Positions 17,399 to 26,018 of a stretch of DNA of 50,142 nt are shown in pieces. Source of the stretch: an uncultured Eubacteriales bacterium (GTDB lineage Bacteria > Bacillota > Clostridia > Oscillospirales > Acutalibacteraceae); NCBI GenBank assembly GCA_900316025.1, contig ONBJ01000017.1, forward strand, positions 1 through 50,142, given 5' to 3'. How positions within the stretch are numbered: position 1 is the stretch's first letter; each line of letters begins with the position of its first letter. The position numbers and the translations under genes are program-made. A model generated the notes under the pieces. That model made no database searches and was not told where the DNA came from. It was given only the letters and a program-made list of their open reading frames with translations.

Positions 17399-17404
17399 TC
17401 CTTT

Positions 17405-18658
17405 ATGCCTAAGTATACGTATGTTGCAGTAAACGAAAAAAATCGAAAATATAAAAACGAGATGATAGCCGACAGTGCCGAGGAAGTAAGAAAGAACCTT
17501 AGAGCAAGAAATCTCAATCCTCTTTCGGTAACTGAGGTAACGGCAAAAAATCAGGCAGACGGCGAAGAAAAGTCAATATGGGATTTGGAAATCGGTGTAA
17601 ACAAGGACGTTCACACACTGAAAATATCCAAGAACAAAATGCTTGTATTCTTCCACCAGATGGCTTTGATGATGCGTTCAGGTATATCCCTTTCGATAGC
17701 TATGGAAGTTATGCTTGACTCGGAAAAAGACAAGAAGATGCGTTCCATACTCAGAGATATAAGTATAAACCTTTACAACGGTCTTACTTTGTCGAGAGCT
17801 ATGGCAATGTTCAAGACTTTCCCCACACTGTATATAAACATCATACAGGCAGGTGAGGCAAACGGTAAGCTTGACGATGCGTTTGACCAGTGTTCGGATT
17901 TGCTTAAAAAAGAGCTGAAGTTGACAGGAAAGATAAAAGGTGCTATGATGTATCCGGCGTTTCTGCTCGTGCTTACACTTGCCCTTATTATAGTAATGAG
18001 TATTGTCGTACTTCCTGCATTTAAAGGAATGTTTGAGAACTTCGGTTCAAAGCTTCCTGCGATGACGCAGTTCGTAATGGACGTATCAGACTTTCTTGTA
18101 AATTACGGCTGGCTGCTGGCAATAATCGCAGTTGTTCTTGTAATTGTGTTTATGGCAGTCCGCAAGAGAAACTACACTTTTGCGATGTGGTGTTCGACAG
18201 TAATGCTTAAAATTCCTATTTTTGGAGAAGTTGTCCGCCTTACTAATGTAGCAAGGTTTGCAAATATGATGGGAACTCTCGCAGACAGTGGTGTTAATAT
18301 TTTGGATTCTCTTACTCTTTCCAGAGATGTTATCGCCAACCTGTTTATGAAAGACTGCCTTAATCAGGTTATAGAAGATGTTAAGATAGGTACTCCTATC
18401 AACGTATCTATGAACAGATACAAGGCTGTTTTTGACGGACTGTTCACATCAATGGTACGTGTCGGTGAAGAAAGTGGTCAGTTGTCTGACTCGCTTAAAA
18501 AAATCGCAGGTATGTACGAGGAAAAAGCAGATGATTCTACTCAGGCGATGACTGATGCGATGACCCCTATGATGACTATTATCATAGGTGTAGTTATCGG
18601 ATTTACCGTTATAGCTATATTCTCCGGAATGTTCGGAATGTATGGCGTAATCAAGTAA
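17405..18658 (+). CDS. pilC: PilC inner-membrane platform protein
   Basis: 417 residues with two T2SSF domains, each a cytoplasmic helical bundle followed by hydrophobic helices. The first includes FFHQMALMMRSGISLSIAME, a family hallmark, and QAGEANGKLDDAFDQC; the second includes FANMMGTLADSGVNILDSL and RVGEESGQLSDSL. The N-terminal PKYTYVAVNEKNRK matches the opening of the family. It couples the PilB and PilT motors to pilin assembly in the cytoplasmic membrane. ATG 17405 begins six bases after pilT, inside the same operon. Confidence 0.95.
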   Translation: MPKYTYVAVNEKNRKYKNEMIADSAEEVRKNLRARNLNPLSVTEVTAKNQADGEEKSIWDLEIGVNKDVHTLKISKNKMLVFFHQMALMMRSGISLSIAMEVMLDSEKDKKMRSILRDISINLYNGLTLSRAMAMFKTFPTLYINIIQAGEANGKLDDAFDQCSDLLKKELKLTGKIKGAMMYPAFLLVLTLALIIVMSIVVLPAFKGMFENFGSKLPAMTQFVMDVSDFLVNYGWLLAIIAVVLVIVFMAVRKRNYTFAMWCSTVMLKIPIFGEVVRLTNVARFANMMGTLADSGVNILDSLTLSRDVIANLFMKDCLNQVIEDVKIGTPINVSMNRYKAVFDGLFTSMVRVGEESGQLSDSLKKIAGMYEEKADDSTQAMTDAMTPMMTIIIGVVIGFTVIAIFSGMFGMYGVIK

Positions 18659-18700
18659 ATCAAAGAAAGTAAGGCTTCATAAATTTGTCTTATTGGCGTG

Positions 18701-18738
18701 GCGGTGTCGTGATGATGGCACAAAGCGGCACCGCTTTT
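18701..18738 (+). terminator. Candidate terminator or attenuator after pilC
   Basis: GCGGTGTCG (18701-18709) pairs with CGGCACCGC (18726-18734), nine pairs with one wobble, around a 16-base loop, followed by TTTTC. It could reduce but not abolish transcription into the minor pilin genes, giving less tip protein than machinery. Confidence 0.5.
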
Positions 18739-18803
18739 CAGGCGAGTTTAAAATCTGAAGCCGAAAAGGTTACATTTGAACTAATGAATGGAGTGTGAGA
18801 TTT

Positions 18804-21350
18804 ATGTCAAATTACTTGAACCTTAAGAGTAAGAAAGGTATTTCGTTGGCATATGCTTTGGTTATCTGTCTGTTTCTGATTATGATTACGGGCAGTATTA
18901 CAACGATTGCGATTCTTCAGCAGAATGAAACAGGATCGGATCTTAATACCCGCCAGGCATATATTTCGGCAAAGAGCGGACTCAGCACAATACGTGACGC
19001 TCTGAAAAATAATGCTATAGCTTCTTCGGATTTGCCCAGTGCTTCAACTCCCAAGAAATATTATGTACTGCTCCAGCCTGTTTCGGGTGGCACAGTCGTA
19101 AAAAAATCGTTTGGCACAGAAGCCGAGGCACAGGAAGAGGCTTCAAAGTGGAGTGACGGCACAACCTATAATGTTATCGGCGGTGACGGTACGTATTTCA
19201 GAATGGAATACAATTCCCCCGGTGATTACTCTGTTACAGCACTCAATACCACAGGAAAATACAATAATAATGTAAGTCTTAACAAGGGTGACTTGTCATT
19301 CGAGGCGGTTTCGTATACCAAGTATACATTTGACCTTGACCCTACATTACCGCCTACACAGCCTCCCACAACTGCTACGTCTACACAGTCTCCTACACAG
19401 CCTCCTACACATACACCGCCCACACCTAACGGCAGCGGAGCAGGAGCTTTCCTTATGGTTAGTCAGCAGACGGCTTTGAATGAGAACAGATCAAACTCAA
19501 ACGGTTACAGCTCAGGTAAGTCATTGAATAAAATATCAAACAGTAATGGTCAGGTATTCTATGAAGGTGACACAAACGCTAAGTTTGAAAACAACAGAAC
19601 ATACTTCCCTGTAGTTATGGACAGAACCTTTATGGCTAATACCCAGAATGACCACTCCATAACAGCAGCATACAATCAGGGCGTTTATTTCCTCGGAAGT
19701 TTCCACGGAGCTAAGGTCAATGATGCTGCACGTTCCGACAACAACGGTAACGGTCAGGATTTGGGAGAGACCTGCTACTTTGAGGAAAATACAGATTTCG
19801 GACAGAGTATAAGATGTGCGTTACTTGTCATAAAAAACAATGTTGTTGTAAGATCCAACGGAGGAGATATCAATAATGCTCCCAAGGTTATATACTACGG
19901 AGATGGAGATAAAAACCTTTATAATGGTGAACATTATGTTTATATTTATCTTCCCAATGAAGTCAAGTTTTGGATGTGCAACGAAAACACATATGTACAC
20001 AATGCCAACACCTTCAAAAGAGGTGCAGGTTACTGGATGATAAAGAGCGGTAAATCTCTTTATGACCAGAGTGCGTGGAAACCTTTGGATAGTTCACTGC
20101 TTCCGGCAGCGGAGAAATTGAATATGTATAACCAGATTATGACCTACTACGATGACGGCGGTGAAATCCATACAGGAAGTAACGAAACAGAGCTTGGCAA
20201 CAGCAATGTTAAGATAGTAGGAAATGACGGAGGATATCTGAGCGGTACCAAATCAGGTTACGACAACGCAAGAGATGTTGACAGTTATACTTTCGATCAG
20301 GACAGAAGCAGAATGAATATCTTCTTCTCTCCTAATATGTATCCGACAAATTCCGGATACTATCACTGGTATGCAGGACGCTCATTCAATATGCAGTGGT
20401 TCAGAAGTGATACAAGATATCAGTACAACGAATACTATGACGGTGTTAAACGTATTGATCAGGGCGGCATTGATGCAGACTTTATTGTAGGCAACAATGT
20501 AAATATAAGAATAAGTTCACCCACAGTTGTTCTTACCATCGGCCCTGCTATCACATGGAACAACCCTACGATACACTTTGACTTGGTTGGTAACATATCC
20601 AATACTATAAAGAAGGTTGACAATGGTTCATTCAAGCTTTACGGCTTCAATGACGGCAGAGCACAGGGAAGCTGCAAGCTTATGGTAATGGTTCCTTTCA
20701 ACGTAGTATATGACGGAAAGTCATATACAGTTGCAGAAGGTACATATGCGGCTGTCCCCGAAGGACTTGAGCTTTTCTCAGACGCTGCAAAATATTTCTT
20801 CACAGGAACAGCAGTTTCAGGCGGAAGCTCTCTCCAGACTTCAACAGGCAGCGAAAACAGACTTATCCCGGCAGGCATAGGTTTTGCATCATCAGGCAGC
20901 AGCTTCAAGCAGAGCAATGTATTTACAAGCGTATTTTCAAATATTCTTAATCTTGTTCCTGCAGCAACTGCAACATATACTCCCGGAGCAGGTTCGGATA
21001 CTCTGATTTTCAGTGCAGCACATATGTCGGGCAACTCTTCTGTTACATTCAGCAAAACTCTTAAAAGACCGTTCTATCTTAATCCAAATGCGGCAGGAAC
21101 GCTCAATACTCTTCCCATAATGGATATGAGCGTTTATCAGGAGCTTAGCAACGGTACAAAGGTTGAAACGATAAAATTCCAGACAGCAGGAACTTATAAC
21201 ATTCCTATTGTGAGCAACGAGGGAATTGTTGGTGTGGCTTTCAACGGTGAAATTCTCAAGGCAAGATCCATAATGACAACACAGGGAAGCAACTTCCATC
21301 TTGTAAGTCAGGAAACAAAATTCGATGTTGCAAGTGAGAGGTATTATTAA
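18804..21350 (+). CDS. Very large prepilin-like protein, PilX/GspK type or tip-adhesin candidate
   Basis: 848 residues, several times a normal pilin. An N-terminal prepilin signal ends KSKKG at residue 12, before ISLAYALVICLFLI and a long helix. The residue at mature position 5 is tyrosine, not glutamate, as in GspK-like tip subunits. A Pro/Thr-rich linker (about residues 180-211, including PPTQPPTTATSTQSPTQPP) joins a PilX-like head to a roughly 640-residue Asn/Gly/Ser/Tyr-rich domain of unknown fold, plausibly beta-rich and surface exposed. ATG 18804 is chosen because GGAGTG lies eight bases upstream; the GTG at 18795 overlaps that site. It overlaps the next gene by one base. Confidence 0.85.
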   Translation: MSNYLNLKSKKGISLAYALVICLFLIMITGSITTIAILQQNETGSDLNTRQAYISAKSGLSTIRDALKNNAIASSDLPSASTPKKYYVLLQPVSGGTVVKKSFGTEAEAQEEASKWSDGTTYNVIGGDGTYFRMEYNSPGDYSVTALNTTGKYNNNVSLNKGDLSFEAVSYTKYTFDLDPTLPPTQPPTTATSTQSPTQPPTHTPPTPNGSGAGAFLMVSQQTALNENRSNSNGYSSGKSLNKISNSNGQVFYEGDTNAKFENNRTYFPVVMDRTFMANTQNDHSITAAYNQGVYFLGSFHGAKVNDAARSDNNGNGQDLGETCYFEENTDFGQSIRCALLVIKNNVVVRSNGGDINNAPKVIYYGDGDKNLYNGEHYVYIYLPNEVKFWMCNENTYVHNANTFKRGAGYWMIKSGKSLYDQSAWKPLDSSLLPAAEKLNMYNQIMTYYDDGGEIHTGSNETELGNSNVKIVGNDGGYLSGTKSGYDNARDVDSYTFDQDRSRMNIFFSPNMYPTNSGYYHWYAGRSFNMQWFRSDTRYQYNEYYDGVKRIDQGGIDADFIVGNNVNIRISSPTVVLTIGPAITWNNPTIHFDLVGNISNTIKKVDNGSFKLYGFNDGRAQGSCKLMVMVPFNVVYDGKSYTVAEGTYAAVPEGLELFSDAAKYFFTGTAVSGGSSLQTSTGSENRLIPAGIGFASSGSSFKQSNVFTSVFSNILNLVPAATATYTPGAGSDTLIFSAAHMSGNSSVTFSKTLKRPFYLNPNAAGTLNTLPIMDMSVYQELSNGTKVETIKFQTAGTYNIPIVSNEGIVGVAFNGEILKARSIMTTQGSNFHLVSQETKFDVASERYY

Positions 21351-21949
21351 TGAAAAATTTATTAAGCTCTAAACCTAAAAGACGTATTAACAACAAAAAG
21401 GGTCTGTCTTTGCTGGAGCTTATTATTGCGGTTACAATTATTATGCTTACGGTCGGAGCTTCCATAATGGGGCTTAACCTGAGCTACCGCTCTGTACAGA
21501 TGGGTGCAAAAAAAGACGATGCACAGTCGCTTGCACAGAGAGATTGCGATATTATAATGTCAATTCTCTCAAAGAAGGCAGAACAGCCTTCAGTGTCGGG
21601 AACAGGTACGGCACTTGAGGACTGTCTTACAGTGGCAGGTAGTGCAGTGTCTTTTGAAACATCTTTCTTTACAAATACTGTTCAGGCTGATACAGATATA
21701 CATTTGTACAGCACAATCTATGATCCTTCACAGTATTCTGTGCTGGAGCAGCAGACCGCAACTTCAGGGCCTGATCCCAATATTCAGAAAAGATATGTAA
21801 GTATTCAGAAAGACACAAGACAGACACAGGATACTGTGTCTGGTACGGTGCAGACATATGATGTTTACAAGATACAGGTAAGTGTTTATTACGGCACAAA
21901 ACAGGGTATGTTCTTAACCTGCGAAGGTGAAGTAAATGTTGAAACTTAA
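21350..21949 (+). CDS. Minor prepilin
   Basis: 199 residues. The leader is cut after G18 in NNKKG, before LSLLELIIAVTIIMLTV, with glutamate at mature position 5. The leader is longer and more basic than that of the major pilin, as in minor pilins of the PilV/PilW type. The head has one Cys pair candidate (RDCDIIMS and DCLTV) and ends in a beta-rich region with TCEGEV. The start ATG overlaps the stop of the large prepilin (TAATG), so the two are translationally coupled. It probably primes pilus assembly with its neighbours. Confidence 0.9.
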   Translation: MKNLLSSKPKRRINNKKGLSLLELIIAVTIIMLTVGASIMGLNLSYRSVQMGAKKDDAQSLAQRDCDIIMSILSKKAEQPSVSGTGTALEDCLTVAGSAVSFETSFFTNTVQADTDIHLYSTIYDPSQYSVLEQQTATSGPDPNIQKRYVSIQKDTRQTQDTVSGTVQTYDVYKIQVSVYYGTKQGMFLTCEGEVNVET

Positions 21950-21965
21950 AGGAGGGATATAAGCT

Positions 21966-22850
21966 GTGAATTTAAAGACCGACTATATAAAAAGAATAGG
22001 CAGAAAATTCAGAAGCAAGCGTGGTACAACACTGATTGAAATGCTCGCTACACTGGCTATACTGGCTATAATAGCAGTTATGTCCCTTCAGGTTGTTGTC
22101 ACCGCAATGGAGGACTACCAGTGCGTAAGAAATATATCGGAATCCCAGCGTTCCATATCCCTTATGCAGGAAAACTTCAGCAAGTATCTCAGAAATGCAG
22201 TTGATATTCAGCTTGTGGATAATTCTTCAAGTACGTTTCCTACCTTTGCAAATGCGTTGTCAGATTACGTAACCGACAGAAACACAGGTACTGACCCGCT
22301 TCAGGATTCGGATACCGTTGCGGCAGATGAATATAATGACTACGTTCTCTACAGATGCGGAACATTCAAATATGCTCTTGCAAAGTATTATACAACGTAT
22401 ACAAAACCCAATGGTACGATAGTTTCCAACTATTTTGTACCCGTGTTTACCGTTGATAATATAAAAGAGGCAAGCTTTACATTCAGAAGTATAAACGGCA
22501 CAGGTTCACCCACAAGTCCCGATAAGCAGTATATGCTTGACTATGTATTTACTTCCCCGACAAACGAAGAGTTTCGTTTTATAAAGGGCGGTAATGCCGC
22601 TGCAATAATGCCTACGGACGGCAGCGTTACGGCAGATGCCAATTTCATAGAGGCAATTGCCAATAACACAACAAAGGGTGACTACTCTATAATGTCCGGT
22701 ACTATACTCAACAATATGTACGGCAACGGTTATTCCACGTCTACAACAACCCTCAGAATATGCGAGGGCATTACAGATACTTCAGGTTCAAACGATGGTT
22801 CTTTCAAGAACTTTATCTTCATAAGAACTACACCCAGAGTAGCTATCTGA
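21966..22850 (+). CDS. Minor prepilin, PilW-like
   Basis: 294 residues. The leader is cut after G20 in FRSKRG, before TTLIEMLATLAILAIIAVMSL, with glutamate 5 present. The long head (about 240 residues) has few cysteines and many Thr, Asn and Tyr. Its size and position at the end of a minor-pilin set resemble PilW or GspJ. The start is GTG 21966, ten bases after AAGGAGG (21949-21955). It is the last pilus gene before a bidirectional terminator. The three minor pilins together would form the tip or initiation complex. Confidence 0.88.
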   Translation: MNLKTDYIKRIGRKFRSKRGTTLIEMLATLAILAIIAVMSLQVVVTAMEDYQCVRNISESQRSISLMQENFSKYLRNAVDIQLVDNSSSTFPTFANALSDYVTDRNTGTDPLQDSDTVAADEYNDYVLYRCGTFKYALAKYYTTYTKPNGTIVSNYFVPVFTVDNIKEASFTFRSINGTGSPTSPDKQYMLDYVFTSPTNEEFRFIKGGNAAAIMPTDGSVTADANFIEAIANNTTKGDYSIMSGTILNNMYGNGYSTSTTTLRICEGITDTSGSNDGSFKNFIFIRTTPRVAI

Positions 22851-22882
22851 TTTTCATCGTTTTTCTTAATACGTCAAAAAAG

Positions 22883-22916
22883 GCAGCTTTAAGCAGAAAT
22901 TTCTGTTTAAAGCTGC
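22883..22916. terminator. Bidirectional terminator between the pilus locus and ruvX
   Basis: A 17-bp stem (22883-22899 with 22900-22916, one G-T pair, no fixed loop) is flanked by AAAAAA on the left and TGTTTTG on the right. It can end the pilus transcript on the plus strand and the ruvX transcript on the minus strand, where the U run is stronger. Confidence 0.85.
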
Positions 22917-22939
22917 TGTTTTGATTGAAAAATAAATTT

Positions 22940-23377
22940 TCAGTCTGGAGTATTGATTAAGTTCTGCGATTTCCTGCGTCTTAGATAATCTTCAAGTATA
23001 ATGACGGCGGCTACACTGTCAACAACCTTTTTACGCTTTTTTCCTCTCGTATTTGTGGTATTCAGAAAATTATGTGCTGTCACGGTTGTTCCACGTTCGT
23101 CCTGCATAACACACTCTATACCCGAAATTTCCGACAGGTAAGCGGCAAAGCTCCGTGCATTATCTGCACTTTCGCCCTCTGTACCGTCCATATTTTTCGG
23201 AAGTCCCACAACAAAAAGCTCAACACCTCTTGTTCTGGCTGTTTCAAAGACTTTTTCCGCAGTTTTTTCTGAATTTCTCTCTTCTATCGTTCCCAATGGC
23301 GAAGCAAGAAGCTCGTTTTTATCGCATACTGCAATTCCGGTTCTTGCTTTTCCTAAATCCACTGACATTATAACCAT
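22940..23377 (-). CDS. ruvX: Putative pre-16S rRNA nuclease / Holliday junction resolvase RuvX (YqgF)
   Basis: 145 residues with an RNase H-like fold. Conserved acidic residues: VDLGKARTGIAV at the N-terminus, VGLPKNMDGTEG in the middle, QDERGTTV, and DSVAAVIILEDYL near the C-terminus. Members mature the 5' end of 16S rRNA (E. coli YqgF) or may act in recombination. It is the last gene of pyrK-pyrD-ruvX and starts seven bases after the pyrD stop, probably coupled. The ribosome site is weak (GGTGA). Confidence 0.9.
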   Translation of the reverse strand: MVIMSVDLGKARTGIAVCDKNELLASPLGTIEERNSEKTAEKVFETARTRGVELFVVGLPKNMDGTEGESADNARSFAAYLSEISGIECVMQDERGTTVTAHNFLNTTNTRGKKRKKVVDSVAAVIILEDYLRRRKSQNLINTPD

Positions 23378-23384
23378 AGCGAAG

Positions 23385-24296
23385 TCACCATACTTTTATG
23401 GTCTTTGTCAGCTCAGTTACTGAGGCTATACCGTTTTCGTCAAGAAATCTGTTCATACCCTCAGTTATTTTTATCGGGGCATAGGGGTCTTTGAAAAGAA
23501 CTGTACCTATCTGCAAGGCACTTGCACCTGCAATCATCATTTCGACTGCATCTTTCCAGTCTGAAATGCCTCCCATTCCGATAACGGGTATCTTTACTGC
23601 CTGTGCTGTCTGATATACCATTCTCACTGCAACAGGAAATACCGCTGCTCCCGAAAGTCCTCCTGTATTGTTCTTTATTATGGGTCTGCGTGTATTTATA
23701 TCTATTCGCATACCTGTAAGCGTATTTATCAGTGAAAGAGCGTCTGCCCCCTCAGCCTCAGCCGCCTTTGCTATGGAAACAATATCCGTAACGTTAGGGG
23801 AAAGCTTTATGATAAGAGGCTTTTTACAGTATTTACGCACAGCCTTTGTTATAGCTCCCACGCTTTCGCACGATGTTCCGAACTGTACGCCGCCGCTTTT
23901 GACGTTCGGACATGATATGTTCAGTTCTATCATATCAACGTCAGTATCGGAAAGCTTTTCAGCCATACTGCAATATTCCTCATATGTATTTCCTGCTATA
24001 TTTGCTATTACAACTGTTCCCTGCTGCTTCAGCCAGCCTAAATCTTCATTTATAAAATGCTCGACACCGGGGTTTTGCAGTCCTACCGCATTGAGAATAC
24101 CCGAAGGTGTTTCGGCAATTCTCGGAGCAGGATTTCCAAGTCTTTCTTTAAGCGTAATTCCTTTGCAGGATATTCCGCCCATAACCGACAGCGGATAAAA
24201 TTCGCTGTACTCTCTGCCGAATCCGAACGTTCCCGATGCGGCTATTATGGGATTGTTAAACTCAACACCTGCTATATTTACCTTTAAATCTGCCAT
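23385..24296 (-). CDS. pyrD: Dihydroorotate dehydrogenase B, catalytic subunit PyrD
   Basis: 303 residues with a TIM barrel that binds FMN. Seen: ASGTFGFG near the N-terminus, ISCKGITL, NISCPNVKSGG with the catalytic cysteine of class 1B enzymes, KLSPNV, and the FMN phosphate region IGMGGI with ALQIGT. It oxidises dihydroorotate to orotate and passes electrons to PyrK. The ATG at 24296 is preferred over an in-frame TTG at 24302 because GAGGAGG (24307-24313) is ten bases from the ATG. The start overlaps the pyrK stop by one base. Confidence 0.95.
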   Translation of the reverse strand: MADLKVNIAGVEFNNPIIAASGTFGFGREYSEFYPLSVMGGISCKGITLKERLGNPAPRIAETPSGILNAVGLQNPGVEHFINEDLGWLKQQGTVVIANIAGNTYEEYCSMAEKLSDTDVDMIELNISCPNVKSGGVQFGTSCESVGAITKAVRKYCKKPLIIKLSPNVTDIVSIAKAAEAEGADALSLINTLTGMRIDINTRRPIIKNNTGGLSGAAVFPVAVRMVYQTAQAVKIPVIGMGGISDWKDAVEMMIAGASALQIGTVLFKDPYAPIKITEGMNRFLDENGIASVTELTKTIKVW

Positions 24297-25051
24297 TACC
24301 AAACAACCTCCTCTGCATTGTAAACAGGGCCTTTCTTACATACATGACTATGTTCAATATTGCCGTCTTTATCGAGCGTTTTGCAGGCACATACAAGACA
24401 CGCTCCTATACCGCAGCCCATTCTTTCCTCAAGCGATACCTGACAGGGCTTATTGTGTTCCTTGCAGATTTCAGCTATAACTTTAAGCATAGGCATAGGG
24501 CCGCAGGCACATACCATATCTATATCATTTATTATGTTCCTGAGAATATCGCTTGTAAAACCGTGTATTCCGAAACTTCCGTCATCGGTCGCAACGAATA
24601 CCTCACTGCATACCTTTTTGAAATCCTCTGTCAGTATTACCGCTTTTTTGTTTCTGAAACCCAATACTGCTACGGCATCATCAGCCTGCTTTGCACTGAA
24701 AAGCATAGGCGGTACTCCTATTCCTCCTCCGACAAAAGCAATCCTTTTCCCCTTGGGAATATCAAAGCCGTGTCCCAGCGGTGCAAGAATATCTATCAAA
24801 TCTCCTTCCTTGCTTTTGGAAAGTATTTCTGTTCCCTCTCCTTTTATCTGAAAAACTATCCTTATATTCCTTTCGTCTGCATCACATATTGATATTGGTC
24901 TGCGTAAGGTTTTCCCCGGTACGGCAATGTGGGCAAACTGACCCGCTTTTGCTTTCTCAGCAAGCTGCGGACATTCCAGCACAAAATCAAAAATATTCTC
25001 TGCTGTTTCTTCTTTTTTTATCAGTTTAGCGTAAGCTGTATCATATTTCAT
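24296..25051 (-). CDS. pyrK: Dihydroorotate dehydrogenase B, electron-transfer subunit PyrK
   Basis: 251 residues of the ferredoxin-NADP reductase type. The FAD motif is RRPISICD, the nucleotide site GGGIGVPPM, and a C-terminal 2Fe-2S cluster is formed by cysteines in MGCGIGACLVCAC and a later HVCKKG. It links PyrD to NAD. GGAGGG precedes ATG 25051. It is the first gene of the pyrK-pyrD-ruvX operon; pyrE lies 23 kb away in a glycolytic cluster, and no other pyr gene is nearby. Confidence 0.95.
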   Translation of the reverse strand: MKYDTAYAKLIKKEETAENIFDFVLECPQLAEKAKAGQFAHIAVPGKTLRRPISICDADERNIRIVFQIKGEGTEILSKSKEGDLIDILAPLGHGFDIPKGKRIAFVGGGIGVPPMLFSAKQADDAVAVLGFRNKKAVILTEDFKKVCSEVFVATDDGSFGIHGFTSDILRNIINDIDMVCACGPMPMLKVIAEICKEHNKPCQVSLEERMGCGIGACLVCACKTLDKDGNIEHSHVCKKGPVYNAEEVVW

Positions 25052-25086
25052 ACCTTGTAGCCCTCCCTGAGCGTTTATTTTTTTCC

Positions 25087-25095
25087 ATTATAACA
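25087..25095 (-). promoter_or_regulatory. Extended -10 promoter of pyrK
   Basis: On the minus strand TGTTATAAT (25095 to 25087) is an extended -10 element. It is about 35 bases from the pyrK start, so the leader is short and no PyrR-type attenuator fits. The -35 is poor. Confidence 0.5.
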
Positions 25096-25157
25096 TAGAA
25101 TTGATTTTTCGTACAGAATATAATTTAAAAAATGCTGTAACTTTTGTCATAGTTTTA

Positions 25158-25166
25158 TGGTATAAT
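25158..25166 (+). promoter_or_regulatory. Extended -10 promoter of the two-component system
   Basis: TGGTATAAT is an extended -10 element; the -35 region is weak. A start near 25173 would place repeat A2 inside the leader of the response-regulator gene. Confidence 0.55.
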
Positions 25167-25189
25167 CAGAACATATAGTTACAGCAAAA

Positions 25190-25305
25190 GCTTCGGGCGG
25201 CGATTGCCGCCTTGCGGACTAATCCGCAAGGCGGTTAAAGGGTTTACCCTTTAACCGTATCAAAAGCAAAGCTTTTGATACAGGCAATCGCCGCATATGC
25301 GAAGC
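25190..25305. repeat. Family A cloverleaf repeat, copy A2
   Basis: The base stem GCGGCGATTGCC (25197-25208) pairs with 25283-25294. Three perfect hairpins: 25209-25232 (10 bp, loop CTAA), 25233-25256 (10 bp, loop TTTA) and 25257-25281 (11 bp, loop AAA), leaving one unpaired base. GCTTCG/CGAAGC form an outer clamp. Its right flank read in reverse resembles the left flank of A1, so it is inserted the other way round. Confidence 0.9.
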
Positions 25306-25337
25306 CGCAAGTTTTCATATGAAAAGAGGAAACAGCT

Positions 25338-26018
25338 ATGCGTATTCTTATAGTGGAAGATGAGTACAGTCTTGCGGACGCACTCAGAGAAATTTTAAAA
25401 AAGGAAAAGTACACGGTTGACATATCGGACAACGGACAGGACGGTTTATATCAGGCACTTACAGGAATATACGATGCCGTAGTGCTTGACGTAATGCTGC
25501 CTGAGATGAACGGCTTTGAGGTTCTTCAGAATATGAGAGCCGAGGGAATAAAGACACCTGTTTTAATGCTGACGGCAAAAAGCGGACTTGATGACAAGGT
25601 ACAGGGACTTGACTGCGGTGCGGACGATTATATGACAAAGCCGTTTCAGACAAAGGAGCTTCTTGCAAGGCTGAGGGCTATAACAAGAAGAAAGGGCGAA
25701 ATTGAAAGCAGTGTAATAACCTTCGGAGATATGGAGCTTAATACAAATATGGGCGAAATATCCTGCGGCAAGACAGGCAAGAGTATGAAGCTGGGAGTAA
25801 AGGAATTTCAGCTTCTTGAACTTATGATGAAAAACAAAAATCAGATTGTCACCAAAGAACAGATAGTTGAAAAGCTGTGGGGACTTGAAAGCGACAGCGA
25901 ATATAACAATGCTGAGGTTTACGTATCGTTTACAAGAAAAAAGATAAAATTTATAGGTTCAAAGGTATCAATCAAGGCAGTGCGTGGGCTTGGCTACATA
26001 CTGGAGGAAGCTAAATGA
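25338..26018 (+). CDS. Response regulator, OmpR/PhoB family
   Basis: 226 residues. The receiver domain (1-120) has the acidic pair in VEDEYS, the phospho-accepting Asp in VVLDVMLPEMNG and the Lys in TKPF. The C-terminal winged helix (about 130-226) has VKEFQLLELMM and the recognition region ending RGLGYILE. It is a transcription factor activated by the adjacent kinase, whose gene overlaps it by four bases (ATGA). GAGGA precedes ATG 25338. The stimulus and targets cannot be read from sequence. Confidence 0.95.
   Translation: MRILIVEDEYSLADALREILKKEKYTVDISDNGQDGLYQALTGIYDAVVLDVMLPEMNGFEVLQNMRAEGIKTPVLMLTAKSGLDDKVQGLDCGADDYMTKPFQTKELLARLRAITRRKGEIESSVITFGDMELNTNMGEISCGKTGKSMKLGVKEFQLLELMMKNKNQIVTKEQIVEKLWGLESDSEYNNAEVYVSFTRKKIKFIGSKVSIKAVRGLGYILEEAK

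Noticed and set aside
18795-18803. GTG start for the large prepilin
   Set aside because: The GTG lies inside the ribosome-binding sequence of the better placed ATG at 18804.
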